From: OMII01 sp947467385
GTDB lineage: Bacteria > Bdellovibrionota_C > UBA2361 > OMII01
Assembly: GCA_044360075.1 (NCBI GenBank)
Contig: JBIKLA010000017.1
Coordinates: 17,993 to 81,992 of the forward strand
Length of the DNA stretch: 64,000 bases
Direction: 5' to 3'
A program made the translations under genes and the position numbers. The notes beneath the pieces were generated by a model. It did not search any database, was not told the origin of the DNA, and saw only the letters and a program-made list of their open reading frames with translations. This document shows positions 36,432 through 44,741 of the stretch, one piece after another; positions within the stretch are counted from its first letter, which is position 1; every line of letters starts with the position of its first letter.

Positions 36432-36561
36432 CGAAACCCCTGTCAGTCATGACTTTCCCGCTTTTTCGGCCTGCCTACCTTGGGAGGTTGGGCCCGATCC
36501 CCTGATTGGTGCCCGGGAAATCCGCTAAAAAGTCGGAAAGTCATGACTGACACGAGCTTCC
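36432..36561. repeat. palindromic island repeat, copy 3, at the pheT border
   Basis: Core 36442-36551 (110 bp), otherwise like copies 1 and 2 with a one-base shorter centre. Its right end (GACACGAGCTTCC, ending 36561) abuts the complement of the pheT stop codon at 36562. This defines the right border of the island. Confidence 0.95.
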
Positions 36562-38691
36562 CTAGTTAGCCATCTCAATTCCGTGCTTGCTCTTGAGGCT
36601 CTCAACGAGACCGCCTAATGCGGCGTCGACCTCTTCGCTCTTGAGCGTCCGGTCGTTGCGCTGGAAGGTGATGCGGTATGTCACTCGCCGATAGTCCTCT
36701 TCCGCTTTTTTGAAGTCATCAACGATTACCGCGTTTACAAGGGAATCGAGCGCGGCTTCCTGAACAAACCGCAGCACCCGGCCGGCCTGCTCTCTCGGGC
36801 TGAGCCGCAGCGTCATGTCCCTCCACACAGCTGGATAGTCGCTGACAGCAGGCGCCGGGACCCCGATCATGAGCTTCGCGAGGAGCCGCAGATCGAGCTC
36901 GCAGTAGAAGATCTCATCCCGTGTTTCGCACGCCTCACGGATGACCGGGTGAACAGCTCCCATGACGCCTACAACGTGCCTGCCGCACTTCACGGAACCC
37001 TGAATGCCCGGATGAAGGAGGGGCGAGTCTCCCTTGCCGACCGAGAACCTGCAGCCTAGCCCCTTAATGAGTCCAGCAATGGCGCCCTTGAAGAGCCGCG
37101 CATGGTCAGCGGTGCCTTCCGGCTTGCGCCACTCGCCCTCATACCATCTGCCCGCCGAAGCGATGGCAAGAATGTCGTGCTCGTAGTCGTACTCCAGCTC
37201 CTCCCGCTCGCGCGGCTCATCTGACGGCAGCTCCGCAGGGCGGCTAAAAATGCGGCACAGCTCGTACACCTTCGCAGCTCCCACGCCACGCTTTAGGTTT
37301 GCGGCAAGGAGCTTCGTCATGTGCACCACGTTGGTGGCCTTCATGTGCGAGTTCTTCGCCTCAAGCGAGTTCTTGAGCGTCAGGTGCTGGGTCCCGATGC
37401 CTGGAGAAAGCTGCTCAAGGACCGCCACATCGGCAGCCGAGTAAAAGCCCGATGAGATCACCTCGACAAACCCACTACCAAGGAGCGCCGGCCGGATGTT
37501 TTGGGCAACGCGCTCAAATGCCGTCAGGGGCGGCGCCTCGTAATCAAGCGCGGGAAGCTCGGCCTTGACCCGGTTGAGGCTGACGGAACGAGCAATATCC
37601 TCGTAGACGTCGTCGGCATTGCGCACATCCCACAGCCGCCATGAAGGCACGGAGAGAGCGAGCTCTCTGTCCTTGCCGGAGGCCGGCGCGCTGTCGACGA
37701 CGTAGCCCAGATTCTTGAAGCGGGTTATGACCTCCACCTCCTCCAGTCGCGGAAGATTGAGCTGCTTCTTAAGGCTACTGAGGAGAACCGTGACCTTTCT
37801 CTTCTCGGTCGGCGCCGACTCGGCATACGTGACGCCGATGACATGCGCGCTCTCTGTGTCCTTGGCCGTGCCGGCAGATCCCCCCGCCAGGTACGCCACA
37901 CGCTTGAGAGCAGGGGTCATCCCTTCGTAGTCGCAGCCGCGCTCAAATGCATAGGATGAGTCGGTGGACACGCCCATCGCCCGGGCGGTGATTCGGACAC
38001 TCACCGGATCGAACACGGCGGTCTCAATGAGCACCTTTCGTGTCTCGCCCGTCACCATGGAATTCAAGCAGCCTATGACACCCGCAACAGCGACGATCTT
38101 CTTGCGGTCCTTGATGAGAACGGAACCTACTGGCACCGTGTAGCGCTTACCGTCAAGGGCATCGATCTCCTCGGGCTTTGTCGACAGCTCAACGATAATT
38201 TCGCCCTCAATCTTGTCAGCATCAAAGGCGTGCATCGGCTGGCCCATCTCCAACTGTACGTAGTTAAGGATGCTCACGATGGGGTGAAGCTTCTCTGGAT
38301 CTTCGACAAATGACGCAACGTCGTTGCGCAGGGCCATGCCAGCCGGCACGCTCATGTCCATGAGCGCATACTTGAAGCACTTGTCCGTTGCGCGGCGCAC
38401 CGGCACAGATGCCTTTCGGTCGCTTAGCTGGTTGGCCAGCGTGGGTATCTTGACCTGCGCTAGCGTGCGGGCCGATATCTCTCGGGCGACGCCAACGTGG
38501 CTTAGGTGATCGCCGCGGTTTGCCAGGGTCTCAAGGGTGTACACGATTCCCTTCTCTTGCGAAGCTTCAACGCCCTTTACCTCGAGACCGAGGTCGTCGA
38601 GGAGGTGGCGCAGCGGGCAATTCGAGGCGGTCTCAACTGACCACTCAGGAAGCTCGATGAGCTTCTCAAGCAAACGGATGTGAAGCTTCAT
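36562..38691 (-). CDS. pheT: phenylalanyl-tRNA synthetase beta subunit, short form
   Basis: Beta chain of the alpha2-beta2 enzyme that charges tRNA-Phe. 709 residues against the usual ~790. The N terminus (MKLHIRLLEKLIELPEW, then LLDDLGLEVKGVEA) runs straight into GIVYTLETLANRGDHLSHVG, so the EMAPII-like tRNA-binding domain (B2) that normally lies between is absent. The B3/B4, B5 and catalytic-like domains are present (MGQPMHAFDADKI, LIKDRKKIVAVAGVIGC, MGVSTDSSYAFERGCDYEG), and the C-terminal FDX-ACB anticodon domain ends SKHGIEMAN. Its last 113 bp are duplicated at 32019-32131. Start overlaps pheS stop by 4 bp. Confidence 0.95.
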   Translation of the reverse strand: MKLHIRLLEKLIELPEWSVETASNCPLRHLLDDLGLEVKGVEASQEKGIVYTLETLANRGDHLSHVGVAREISARTLAQVKIPTLANQLSDRKASVPVRRATDKCFKYALMDMSVPAGMALRNDVASFVEDPEKLHPIVSILNYVQLEMGQPMHAFDADKIEGEIIVELSTKPEEIDALDGKRYTVPVGSVLIKDRKKIVAVAGVIGCLNSMVTGETRKVLIETAVFDPVSVRITARAMGVSTDSSYAFERGCDYEGMTPALKRVAYLAGGSAGTAKDTESAHVIGVTYAESAPTEKRKVTVLLSSLKKQLNLPRLEEVEVITRFKNLGYVVDSAPASGKDRELALSVPSWRLWDVRNADDVYEDIARSVSLNRVKAELPALDYEAPPLTAFERVAQNIRPALLGSGFVEVISSGFYSAADVAVLEQLSPGIGTQHLTLKNSLEAKNSHMKATNVVHMTKLLAANLKRGVGAAKVYELCRIFSRPAELPSDEPREREELEYDYEHDILAIASAGRWYEGEWRKPEGTADHARLFKGAIAGLIKGLGCRFSVGKGDSPLLHPGIQGSVKCGRHVVGVMGAVHPVIREACETRDEIFYCELDLRLLAKLMIGVPAPAVSDYPAVWRDMTLRLSPREQAGRVLRFVQEAALDSLVNAVIVDDFKKAEEDYRRVTYRITFQRNDRTLKSEEVDAALGGLVESLKSKHGIEMAN

Positions 38692-39743
38692 ACGATCTCC
38701 TTGAGCACACGCAGGTCGTTATCGTACACCGAGCGAAGGTGCGGGAAGTTATAGAGCTGGCCCGCAAGCCGCGAGGTCCCGAGACCGAACGCAAAGCCGG
38801 AGACCTTAGTTGGATCGAGCTTGAACTCCTCAAGCACCTTGCTGTGAACCATGCCCGAGCCACCAACCGTGACCCACCCGGCACCGCCGCACGAAGGGCA
38901 GCCCTGGCCCCGGCACACGGAGCAGTCGATCTGCGGGCCAACGCTCGGCTCAGTGTATGGGTAAAACTTCGGCACGAAGCGCACCTTGCGTCGCTTGCCG
39001 TAGAGCTCCTTGATGATGTGCGTCATGAGGCCCAAGAGGTGCGCCAGGGTTAGACCCGGCTCAATCCATACGAGCTCGTATTGGTGGAACATCGCGCAGT
39101 GCGATGCATCTTCCTTCTCATTGCGATACGCACGCCCGAATGAGGCGACCTTGATCGGCAGGCGGCAGTTTTCAAAGAGCGCCCGATGCTGAAGGATTCT
39201 CGCCTGCACCGAGGTGGTGTGGGTGCGCAGGACATGGCCTGTCTCTGTGTAGAAGGTGTCCTGCATGTCACGGGCAGGATGATGCTTGGGAATGTTGAGC
39301 GAGTCGAAGCAGTAGTAATCGGTCTCGATCTCAGGGCCCATAATACTCTGGAAGCCGAACGGCCGGAGGATCTCGGTAATGCGGTCCTCAACAACGGTGA
39401 TGGGGTGGATGGACCCAAGCCCGGAGGCGGCCTCCGGGAGCGAGAGGTCGATGTACTCCTGGGCAAGCTGCGCCTTGAGAGCATCGGTGCGAAGCCATCG
39501 CTCCTTGTCCTCAAGCCCATCATCCACCGTGCTCCGCAGCTCATTGAGCAGCGCCGCAACGGTTGGCTTCTCGTCGGCTGGGACATCACGAAGGCCCTTG
39601 AAAAGCTCTTTTACGAACCCCTCTTTCGAGACCCAGTCGCGCTTCAGGAGCTCAAGATCCTCTTTGTGGCGCACATCCTTGAGCTGCTGCTCAAAGCGGG
39701 TCATGAGGTCCTTGATGTTTTTCGGCGAGAGATCAACGCTCAT
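38688..39743 (-). CDS. pheS: phenylalanyl-tRNA synthetase alpha subunit
   Basis: Catalytic alpha chain, class II aminoacyl-tRNA synthetase, cytoplasmic. N-terminal coiled region (residues 1-90), then motif 2 region FDSLNIPKHHPARDMQDTFY, VLRTHTTSVQARIL and KVASFGRAYRNEKEDASH. The zinc-type segment CSVCRGQGCPSCGGAGW lies after KFYPYTEPSVG, and the C-terminal motif 3 GFAFGLGTSRLAGQLYN. 351 residues, normal. First gene of the pheST operon; its leader (39744-40009) is shared with the divergent transporter. No pheM-type attenuator peptide could be identified. Confidence 0.96.
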   Translation of the reverse strand: MSVDLSPKNIKDLMTRFEQQLKDVRHKEDLELLKRDWVSKEGFVKELFKGLRDVPADEKPTVAALLNELRSTVDDGLEDKERWLRTDALKAQLAQEYIDLSLPEAASGLGSIHPITVVEDRITEILRPFGFQSIMGPEIETDYYCFDSLNIPKHHPARDMQDTFYTETGHVLRTHTTSVQARILQHRALFENCRLPIKVASFGRAYRNEKEDASHCAMFHQYELVWIEPGLTLAHLLGLMTHIIKELYGKRRKVRFVPKFYPYTEPSVGPQIDCSVCRGQGCPSCGGAGWVTVGGSGMVHSKVLEEFKLDPTKVSGFAFGLGTSRLAGQLYNFPHLRSVYDNDLRVLKEIV

Positions 39744-40009
39744 GTGTCAGTCCTTCATGCCAAGCCGTGCTTGCGGTATCGCTTTGGGTGCGCCTCAGAA
39801 TGTAAGCCAAACAGGGGTATGCGTAAAGGCTCCCGACGAGTCCCAAGAGCCCCAAGAGCCCCATCAGGCAGGGTTTTTGGGGGTCATACTATCTCTCGTT
39901 GTTGCCAGGCCGATCGGCTCTTGTTACAAGCCTTGAAGCTGCTGCATCGCCACCTCCGCCAAGAGGTTGTGCCGCGCACGGAAGAGACGGGGACCACAAA
40001 AAGGACGCG

Positions 40010-41206
40010 GTGCAAGACAGCCTCAAAACAACTCGACTTACCGTCTTTCTGATTGTGCTCCTCGATATCATGGGACTTGGGCTCATTATCCCCGCCCAGC
40101 CGTTCCTGGCGAAGAGCTTTGGGGCTGATGCAATTACCATAACCCAACTCGGCACCATCTACTCATTCATGCAGTTCGTGCTTGGGCCCGTGTGGGGTTC
40201 GCTCTCGGATCGCTTCGGCAGGCGTCCGGTGCTGCTCACAACGCTGCTTATCACAATGAGTGGCCATATCGTCTTTGCACTGGCGGGCTCGCTCATGATC
40301 CTCTTCGTTGCCCGAGGCATGGTTGGCATCGGCGCGGCCAACATCTCGACCGCCCAAGCCGTCCTGTCTGACACCCATCCCCCAGCAGAGAGAAGTCGCG
40401 CGATGGCGCTGGTGGGAGCGGCCTTCGGGCTTGGCTTTGTGCTAGGGCCGGCCCTCGGAGGGATCCTGTTTCACATCGATCAACGGGCACCAGCTGGGCT
40501 GGCGGCGATGCTTGCGCTTGTCAACATGGTGCTTGTGTCCCGATGCGTTGGGGAAACGCGCCCCGTCTCCCTGACCTCAAGCCCCTCCGCTCACCGCGTT
40601 GGGCTGCGCTCACTCCTAAAGGCCGACGGCTCGCTGCGCCCGCTCATTATGACGACTCTGTTCATGATGACCGCCTTTGCTCTCATGGAGCAGAGCATCG
40701 GGCTCTTTATTGAGAGCGCCTGGGTGCCGGATGGTGCCGAGGTGGGGATGAAGGAGGCAACAAAGCTCACCAGCATCTTCCTTGTGGTCGTTGGAATAAC
40801 GGCGATATTTGTGCAGGGATTCCTCGTGAGGCGCTGGCTGACGAGCACCCCGGAAACGGCCCTGCTGCGCGGCGGGCTGGTCATCATCGCCATCACGCTC
40901 GCCCTTATTCCGTGCCTGGGATGGTACGGCAGCTACGCCCTGTTTCTGGTTTCAGGCGCCTTGCTCGCCCTCGGCAGCGGCATGTTCAATCCCTCGATGG
41001 CGGGACTGGTGTCGCTTTCATGCCCGCCAGACAAGCAGGGCATTGGGCTCGCAATTAACCAGTCCGCTTTTGCTCTCGGCAGGATCATCGGGCCCCTCGT
41101 TGCCGGCGCCCTGTTTGCCTGCAACCGCAACATTCCTTTCATCACCGGATCTGCGCTAACACTTGTCGCACTAGCACTGGCGAGCAGAGTCAGGGCGGCT
41201 CGATAG
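40010..41206 (+). CDS. MFS transporter, TetA-like drug efflux family
   Basis: Inner-membrane major facilitator, about 398 residues with twelve hydrophobic segments, likely proton-driven efflux of a drug or metabolite. The first helix is LTVFLIVLLDIMGLGLII; the MFS signature between helices 2 and 3 is GSLSDRFGRRPVLL; ARGMVGIGAANISTAQAVLS and GAAFGLGFVLGPALGG are helix 4-5 motifs of the drug-H+ antiporter group. The frame is open from 39899, but GTG 40010 has AAGGA five bases upstream and starts just before helix 1, so it is preferred. Substrate unknown. Divergent from pheS. Confidence 0.88.
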   Translation: MQDSLKTTRLTVFLIVLLDIMGLGLIIPAQPFLAKSFGADAITITQLGTIYSFMQFVLGPVWGSLSDRFGRRPVLLTTLLITMSGHIVFALAGSLMILFVARGMVGIGAANISTAQAVLSDTHPPAERSRAMALVGAAFGLGFVLGPALGGILFHIDQRAPAGLAAMLALVNMVLVSRCVGETRPVSLTSSPSAHRVGLRSLLKADGSLRPLIMTTLFMMTAFALMEQSIGLFIESAWVPDGAEVGMKEATKLTSIFLVVVGITAIFVQGFLVRRWLTSTPETALLRGGLVIIAITLALIPCLGWYGSYALFLVSGALLALGSGMFNPSMAGLVSLSCPPDKQGIGLAINQSAFALGRIIGPLVAGALFACNRNIPFITGSALTLVALALASRVRAAR

Positions 41207-41395
41207 CCCTGACTGGTCCGGCCCGCGCAGAAGCGAGAGGAAGAGCCGCAACTTAACCTCCTCCAGCCCCATAGTCGGCTGTGCCTGGTGTTGCTGCTTT
41301 CGGGCCAAGCGCGCGTAGTGCCGTTGCAGGAGCTCCGCGTACTCGTCTGCCTCGGGGCTTGCGCTCCCTACTTCCTCGTCATCGAATCGCCCTGT
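41171..41395 (-). CDS. small hypothetical protein
   Basis: Possible 74-residue protein, acidic in its N-terminal part (GRFDDEEVGSASPEADEYAE) and with helix-forming middle segments (LLQRHYARLARKQQHQ, GLEEVKLRLFLSLLRG). ATG 41395 has AGGGGGA seven bases upstream, which argues for translation. It overlaps the end of the MFS gene by 36 bp on the other strand. No family recognised; low-to-moderate confidence. Confidence 0.4.
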   Translation of the reverse strand, partial: TGRFDDEEVGSASPEADEYAELLQRHYARLARKQQHQAQPTMGLEEVKLRLFLSLLRGPDQSGLSSRPDSARQC

Positions 41396-41429
41396 CATAG
41401 TGAGTCCCCCTGTAGCCCGCATATCGCTT

Positions 41430-41452
41430 TTGCTTTAATCAAGTTAAAGCAA
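41430..41452. promoter_or_regulatory. 9-bp inverted repeat
   Basis: TTGCTTTAA and TTAAAGCAA separated by TCAAG. It lies between the small minus-strand gene at 41395 and the helicase terminator, about 35 bp before that start codon, so it could be an operator of the small gene. Confidence 0.4.
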
Positions 41453-41486
41453 GCTGGGCCTTGGGAGGTATGACCGTCCGCAGCGT

Positions 41487-41540
41487 GAAAAAGCATCGGC
41501 CGCAGCCGCATCCATTTTTTGAATGCCGCTGCGGCCGATG
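41487..41540 (-). terminator. rho-independent terminator of the helicase-like gene
   Basis: A 13-bp perfect stem, CATCGGCCGCAGC (41494-41506) with its complement at 41528-41540, around an A-rich loop, followed on the minus strand by CTTTTTC. It lies 21 bp past the stop of the helicase-like gene. Strong candidate. Confidence 0.85.
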
Positions 41541-41561
41541 AGGCCTCCTATTTGGCAAGGC

Positions 41562-43010
41562 CTAGTTCTGCTCGTCGACTGCGAGCATCGTCGGGCCCTC
41601 GTGCGACTCCATGGAGCCGTTCGACGAACCCCCGTCGAAGTCTCCAGCACCTTCGCCGAAGCTTGCCTCGCTGCCCTCAACCGGCGCAGCGCCTTCGCGC
41701 GGAATGGAGAGCGTCACTGCCTTCTTCACAAAGAAGTTTTTGCCCTGGGTGTCCGTGGAGCCGCTAAGCCCCTCGACAACCTGGTCAGCGATAGCCTCCG
41801 GAACGTCTACGAACGTATAGGCGCCACGGACAGCCACGCGGTGGATGTCTGATGCGCTGATGCCGCACGTATCAACAACCTTCTGCATGAACGCCTCTTT
41901 TGAGACTCCCTGCTCGGAGCCGGATCCCACGTACAGCCGGGCCTCCTTGTCTACGACAACCTGCGGACGAGGCTGCCTAGGCTGGCGCTCGCCGCGCTCG
42001 CCGCGCTCACCGTCGCCACGGTCGCGGCCTCGGTCCCTATCGCGCTCTCGGCCGCGGCCACGGCGGGGGCGATCATCCCCACCAACAGCTCCGCCGCCAA
42101 GGAACCGGGCCTGGCTGTTGTCATCGATAAGCTCGTCATTCTCGTCAAACTGCGACTCAGAACGCGGGCGCCCGCCACGGTCATCGCGGTTGCCGCGGCT
42201 TTCGCCACGATCACGCCGGCCTCCGCGGCTGTCACGCCGATCACGCCCACGTCCGCGGTCATCACGGCGCCCGAAGTCCTGGCTCTCGCCTTCCTCTCCG
42301 GCAAATTCGCCGTCGCGGTCCTCGTAATCCTCCTCACGCTCCTCACGAGCCGGGGGGGCTGCCTTAAGCGACGGAATCACCGACAGCGTGTTATGAAGCA
42401 GAAGGGCCACGATGTCCTTTGCGTTGCCGTCGGCCAAGACCTTGTCCGCGAGCTGCGAAAGCCCAGCATCGCTGAGAAGCGCCTTCTCAACAGCCTGATC
42501 GCGAAGCGACGCAAACTTGTTGATGAAGATCTGCTCTGGAGAGGGAAGGTCCCCCTTCACAAGCTGTGCCTTCCCAAGCTTATTGAGGAAGTGGAAATTG
42601 GATATATCGACCGCTGCAACGAGGCTCAGCACCTTCGCAGTCTTTGTCTCCCCCTCAGCAACGTAACGCGTGAAGTACACCTCGGGGTCGACCGGCAGGG
42701 AGTAGTTGATGACGATATCGAAATGCTCAAGCGGAACGCCGCGGGCTGCGACATCGGTAAGCACAAGCGCGGTCACTTCCTTCTTCTCGACGCCCTGGAT
42801 TGCCTTGCTGAGCTTAATCTGGGGCACATAGCCGATGAGCTTGAGCGATGACACACCGCGCTTCTTGAGGATTACGTCCGCAAAGTCCGCATCGGAAGGC
42901 GAGTTGCAGAAAACAAGAATCGACTTGCCGGCCTCAAGCTCAACGAGGTCACACAATGCTTGCGGCTTTGCCAGCAGCGAGGTTCCAACTTCAAAATAAA
43001 TATGTTCCAT
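41562..43010 (-). CDS. half DEAD-box helicase: helicase-C domain plus DbpA RNA-binding domain
   Basis: 482-residue protein resembling the C-terminal half of a DEAD-box RNA helicase. Residues about 25-150 are the RecA2 (helicase C) domain: ILVFCNSPSDADFADVILKK and the ALVLTDVAARGVPLEHFDIV block (motif V region); YFTRYVAEGETKTAKVLSLV stands where motif VI is normally found. The middle is a very long Arg/Gly/Asp-rich tract (about 220-350, many RDRR/RGRG repeats). Then KEARLYVGSGSEQGVSKEAF starts a DbpA-type RNA-binding domain. No DEAD motif or Walker A domain occurs in it or upstream, so it is not a helicase by itself; it probably binds RNA. The tail is acidic. Confidence 0.8.
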   Translation of the reverse strand: MEHIYFEVGTSLLAKPQALCDLVELEAGKSILVFCNSPSDADFADVILKKRGVSSLKLIGYVPQIKLSKAIQGVEKKEVTALVLTDVAARGVPLEHFDIVINYSLPVDPEVYFTRYVAEGETKTAKVLSLVAAVDISNFHFLNKLGKAQLVKGDLPSPEQIFINKFASLRDQAVEKALLSDAGLSQLADKVLADGNAKDIVALLLHNTLSVIPSLKAAPPAREEREEDYEDRDGEFAGEEGESQDFGRRDDRGRGRDRRDSRGGRRDRGESRGNRDDRGGRPRSESQFDENDELIDDNSQARFLGGGAVGGDDRPRRGRGRERDRDRGRDRGDGERGERGERQPRQPRPQVVVDKEARLYVGSGSEQGVSKEAFMQKVVDTCGISASDIHRVAVRGAYTFVDVPEAIADQVVEGLSGSTDTQGKNFFVKKAVTLSIPREGAAPVEGSEASFGEGAGDFDGGSSNGSMESHEGPTMLAVDEQN

Positions 43011-43384
43011 ATCCTGTGCTACGACTCCTTATACTCGTGCAGGTTGTTGGCTATCTAGGGTCCCTTACGCACACCGGGTCGGATGCCCAGCCGGGAAGCC
43101 CCCGCCTGCAACACCGTTCCCGGCCCGCTTATCTCCGATGCTGTGCTGAATCGCTCCAACTCGGGGTCAAAGAACCCTGGCGAAAGTAAACTTACAAACG
43201 TACCGTTTCTTAAAGAGCCAACTATCAAGAGTTTCGCGCTAAAAGCTCGCTTTAAGCCAGCGCTGCTTCTCACAGGGGGTGCTCACACAGCACCACACCC
43301 CGGACCTTTGGGCTCTTACAGGCTAATGCTAAGGAAAGATCTTCGTCGATCTTTCTCAACCCTAGCGGCTAGTCTATACCATAT
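43011..43384. promoter_or_regulatory. divergent leader region with hairpins
   Basis: About 370 bp between the half-helicase (minus) and the WD40 lipoprotein (plus). It has a GGTGCT/AGCACC hairpin (about 43278-43294) and a perfect 8-bp stem GAAAGATC/GATCTTTC with loop TTCGTC (43334-43355). A long structured leader is common for RNA-helicase genes. No obvious protein gene. Confidence 0.4.
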
Positions 43385-43447
43385 ATGGTTGGTAGCGGAA
43401 ACTTCATCCGCGCTTTTTCCGACATGCCCCCAACTATGCGCCGCCCC

Positions 43448-44668
43448 ATGCTAAAATTTCTAGCCCCTTGCCTGTTTGGGCTCTTCGCGGGGTGCCAAGT
43501 GGTCCAGCAAGCCGCCGATGCGGTCGTCTCAATTGGAACATCTAACAGCCCGGAAATTATAGATATTTCACCCTGGCGCCCGTTTAGCACCCTGGCCTCC
43601 GAGCCGATTAGCCGCCACGATGGCCAGGTTTTGGATGTGGCAGAGGTGTCTAAGACACCATCGCAGCTGGTCTCAATCGGAACCGATGGAACCGTAATCG
43701 GCTGGGAGATCGGCACCGGCAACGCGTATTTACTCAATCGGCTGGGATCTCAGCTTCAAGTGGCGGCCATCGGTCATGAATTACCCCTGGTGGCCTATGC
43801 CGCAGACGGAAAGGTGTTCGTAACATGCGCCATACAGTGCCAGGGCACGTGGGTTCTCGACCGCCTAAAGCCTCGAGTGTTGGACGTGGCATTCCATGAG
43901 CACGACTCAGCTCTCCTTCTCGCTGGTGCGGATGGCCGCATTTACCGCTGGAGATTCGAGGTGGATCGCCAGGCCTCAACTCCGAAGGAGCGTGACAAGG
44001 GGCTTGAGAGGTACATCGCGCACCAGACCTTGCTTAGCAACGTTGCTGGCCATCCGTCGGGGCGTGCCTTCTTCTCGACGGACTGGGACGGAACCCTTTT
44101 GGGCTGGCTTCCCTACACCGCCGACGAGCACGGGGGTGACTACGATCGGAACCTCTTCGGCGGGCGTTTCTTTGGCGCGGCAGGAACGTTCTTGCCCGCC
44201 GGCCGCGCGCCCGACCGCGGCATAGCTTCGCTCGCGATCTCTCGTGATGGCACCCGGCTCGCCGCCGGCACTGAGGATGGCTTTGTCGAGGTCTGGGAGG
44301 TGCGCGGTTTTTCGGTTGCGGCCCGCAAGTCCCTGCACGACGGCCGCGTAGCCTCGATTGCGCTCTCTGCCGACGGCCGCCGCGTTGCGTCGATCGGGCG
44401 GGACTCTCAGCTCGACGTCTCCGAGCTCGTGCCTGATCCGGCGCATCGCATAGCTCCGACCGCGTTGCCGTACCGTCTCGATCCGGTTCTCACCCAAACG
44501 CTTGGTAGCGGCGCCGCGAACCTTCTCTTCACCTCAAGCGGCAACGTGATCTTTTCGACTAAGGATGGGCGCATTGGGGAGGTCGATGTTGCGCAAGGAA
44601 AGGTGCAGTCGTCTCCGGTCCCAACCCCAAATCCGCGCTCTCCAGGGCTGGTCGATACCGACTACTAG
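43448..44668 (+). CDS. WD40-repeat lipoprotein
   Basis: Exported lipoprotein with a beta-propeller. Starting at ATG 43448 the N terminus is MLKFLAPCLFGLFAGC, a type II signal with the acylated Cys at 16; upstream ATGs at 43385, 43424 and 43436 also exist. The mature part shows several WD40-type blades: SIGTDGTVIGWEIGTG, LLAGADGRIYRWRFE, RLAAGTEDGFVEVWEVRG and RVASIGRDSQLDVSEL. Propeller lipoproteins often serve as protein-binding scaffolds in envelope complexes; the partner is unknown. It lies upstream of lspA, which processes lipoproteins like it. Confidence 0.78.
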   Translation: MLKFLAPCLFGLFAGCQVVQQAADAVVSIGTSNSPEIIDISPWRPFSTLASEPISRHDGQVLDVAEVSKTPSQLVSIGTDGTVIGWEIGTGNAYLLNRLGSQLQVAAIGHELPLVAYAADGKVFVTCAIQCQGTWVLDRLKPRVLDVAFHEHDSALLLAGADGRIYRWRFEVDRQASTPKERDKGLERYIAHQTLLSNVAGHPSGRAFFSTDWDGTLLGWLPYTADEHGGDYDRNLFGGRFFGAAGTFLPAGRAPDRGIASLAISRDGTRLAAGTEDGFVEVWEVRGFSVAARKSLHDGRVASIALSADGRRVASIGRDSQLDVSELVPDPAHRIAPTALPYRLDPVLTQTLGSGAANLLFTSSGNVIFSTKDGRIGEVDVAQGKVQSSPVPTPNPRSPGLVDTDY

Positions 44669-44741
44669 AGTGGCATTCGGCTAACGTCTGCAGCATCGGC
44701 AATTCCCTGGTCGCGACAAGTCTGCTAGCCTCCACGCACGT

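Larger units (their letters stand above)
32132..36561. mobile_element. cassette-type genomic island at the pheT 3' end
   Basis: 4.43 kb of visibly more AT-rich DNA bounded by perfect 113-bp direct repeats of the pheT 3' end. Three modules stand in series, each ending in the same palindromic repeat in the same orientation: (1) HTH plus nucleotidyltransferase, (2) secreted beta-helix protein, (3) unknown protein. The right border coincides exactly with the last palindrome and the pheT stop codon. The left border begins AGGAAAC, echoing the GTTTCC/GCTTCC ends of the palindromes in inverse orientation. No integrase or transposase gene is present, so it is presumably mobilised in trans or is a decayed element. 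Confidence 0.75.

Noticed and set aside
33601..36551. The palindromic repeats as classical integron attC sites
   Set aside because: They sit after each module like attC, but the GTTRRRY and RYYYAAC core boxes are not at the ends and no integron integrase is in the window.
39744..40009. pheM-like attenuator or T-box in the pheST leader
   Set aside because: No Phe-rich leader peptide or T-box core could be found; only GC-rich repeats such as GAGCCCCAA.
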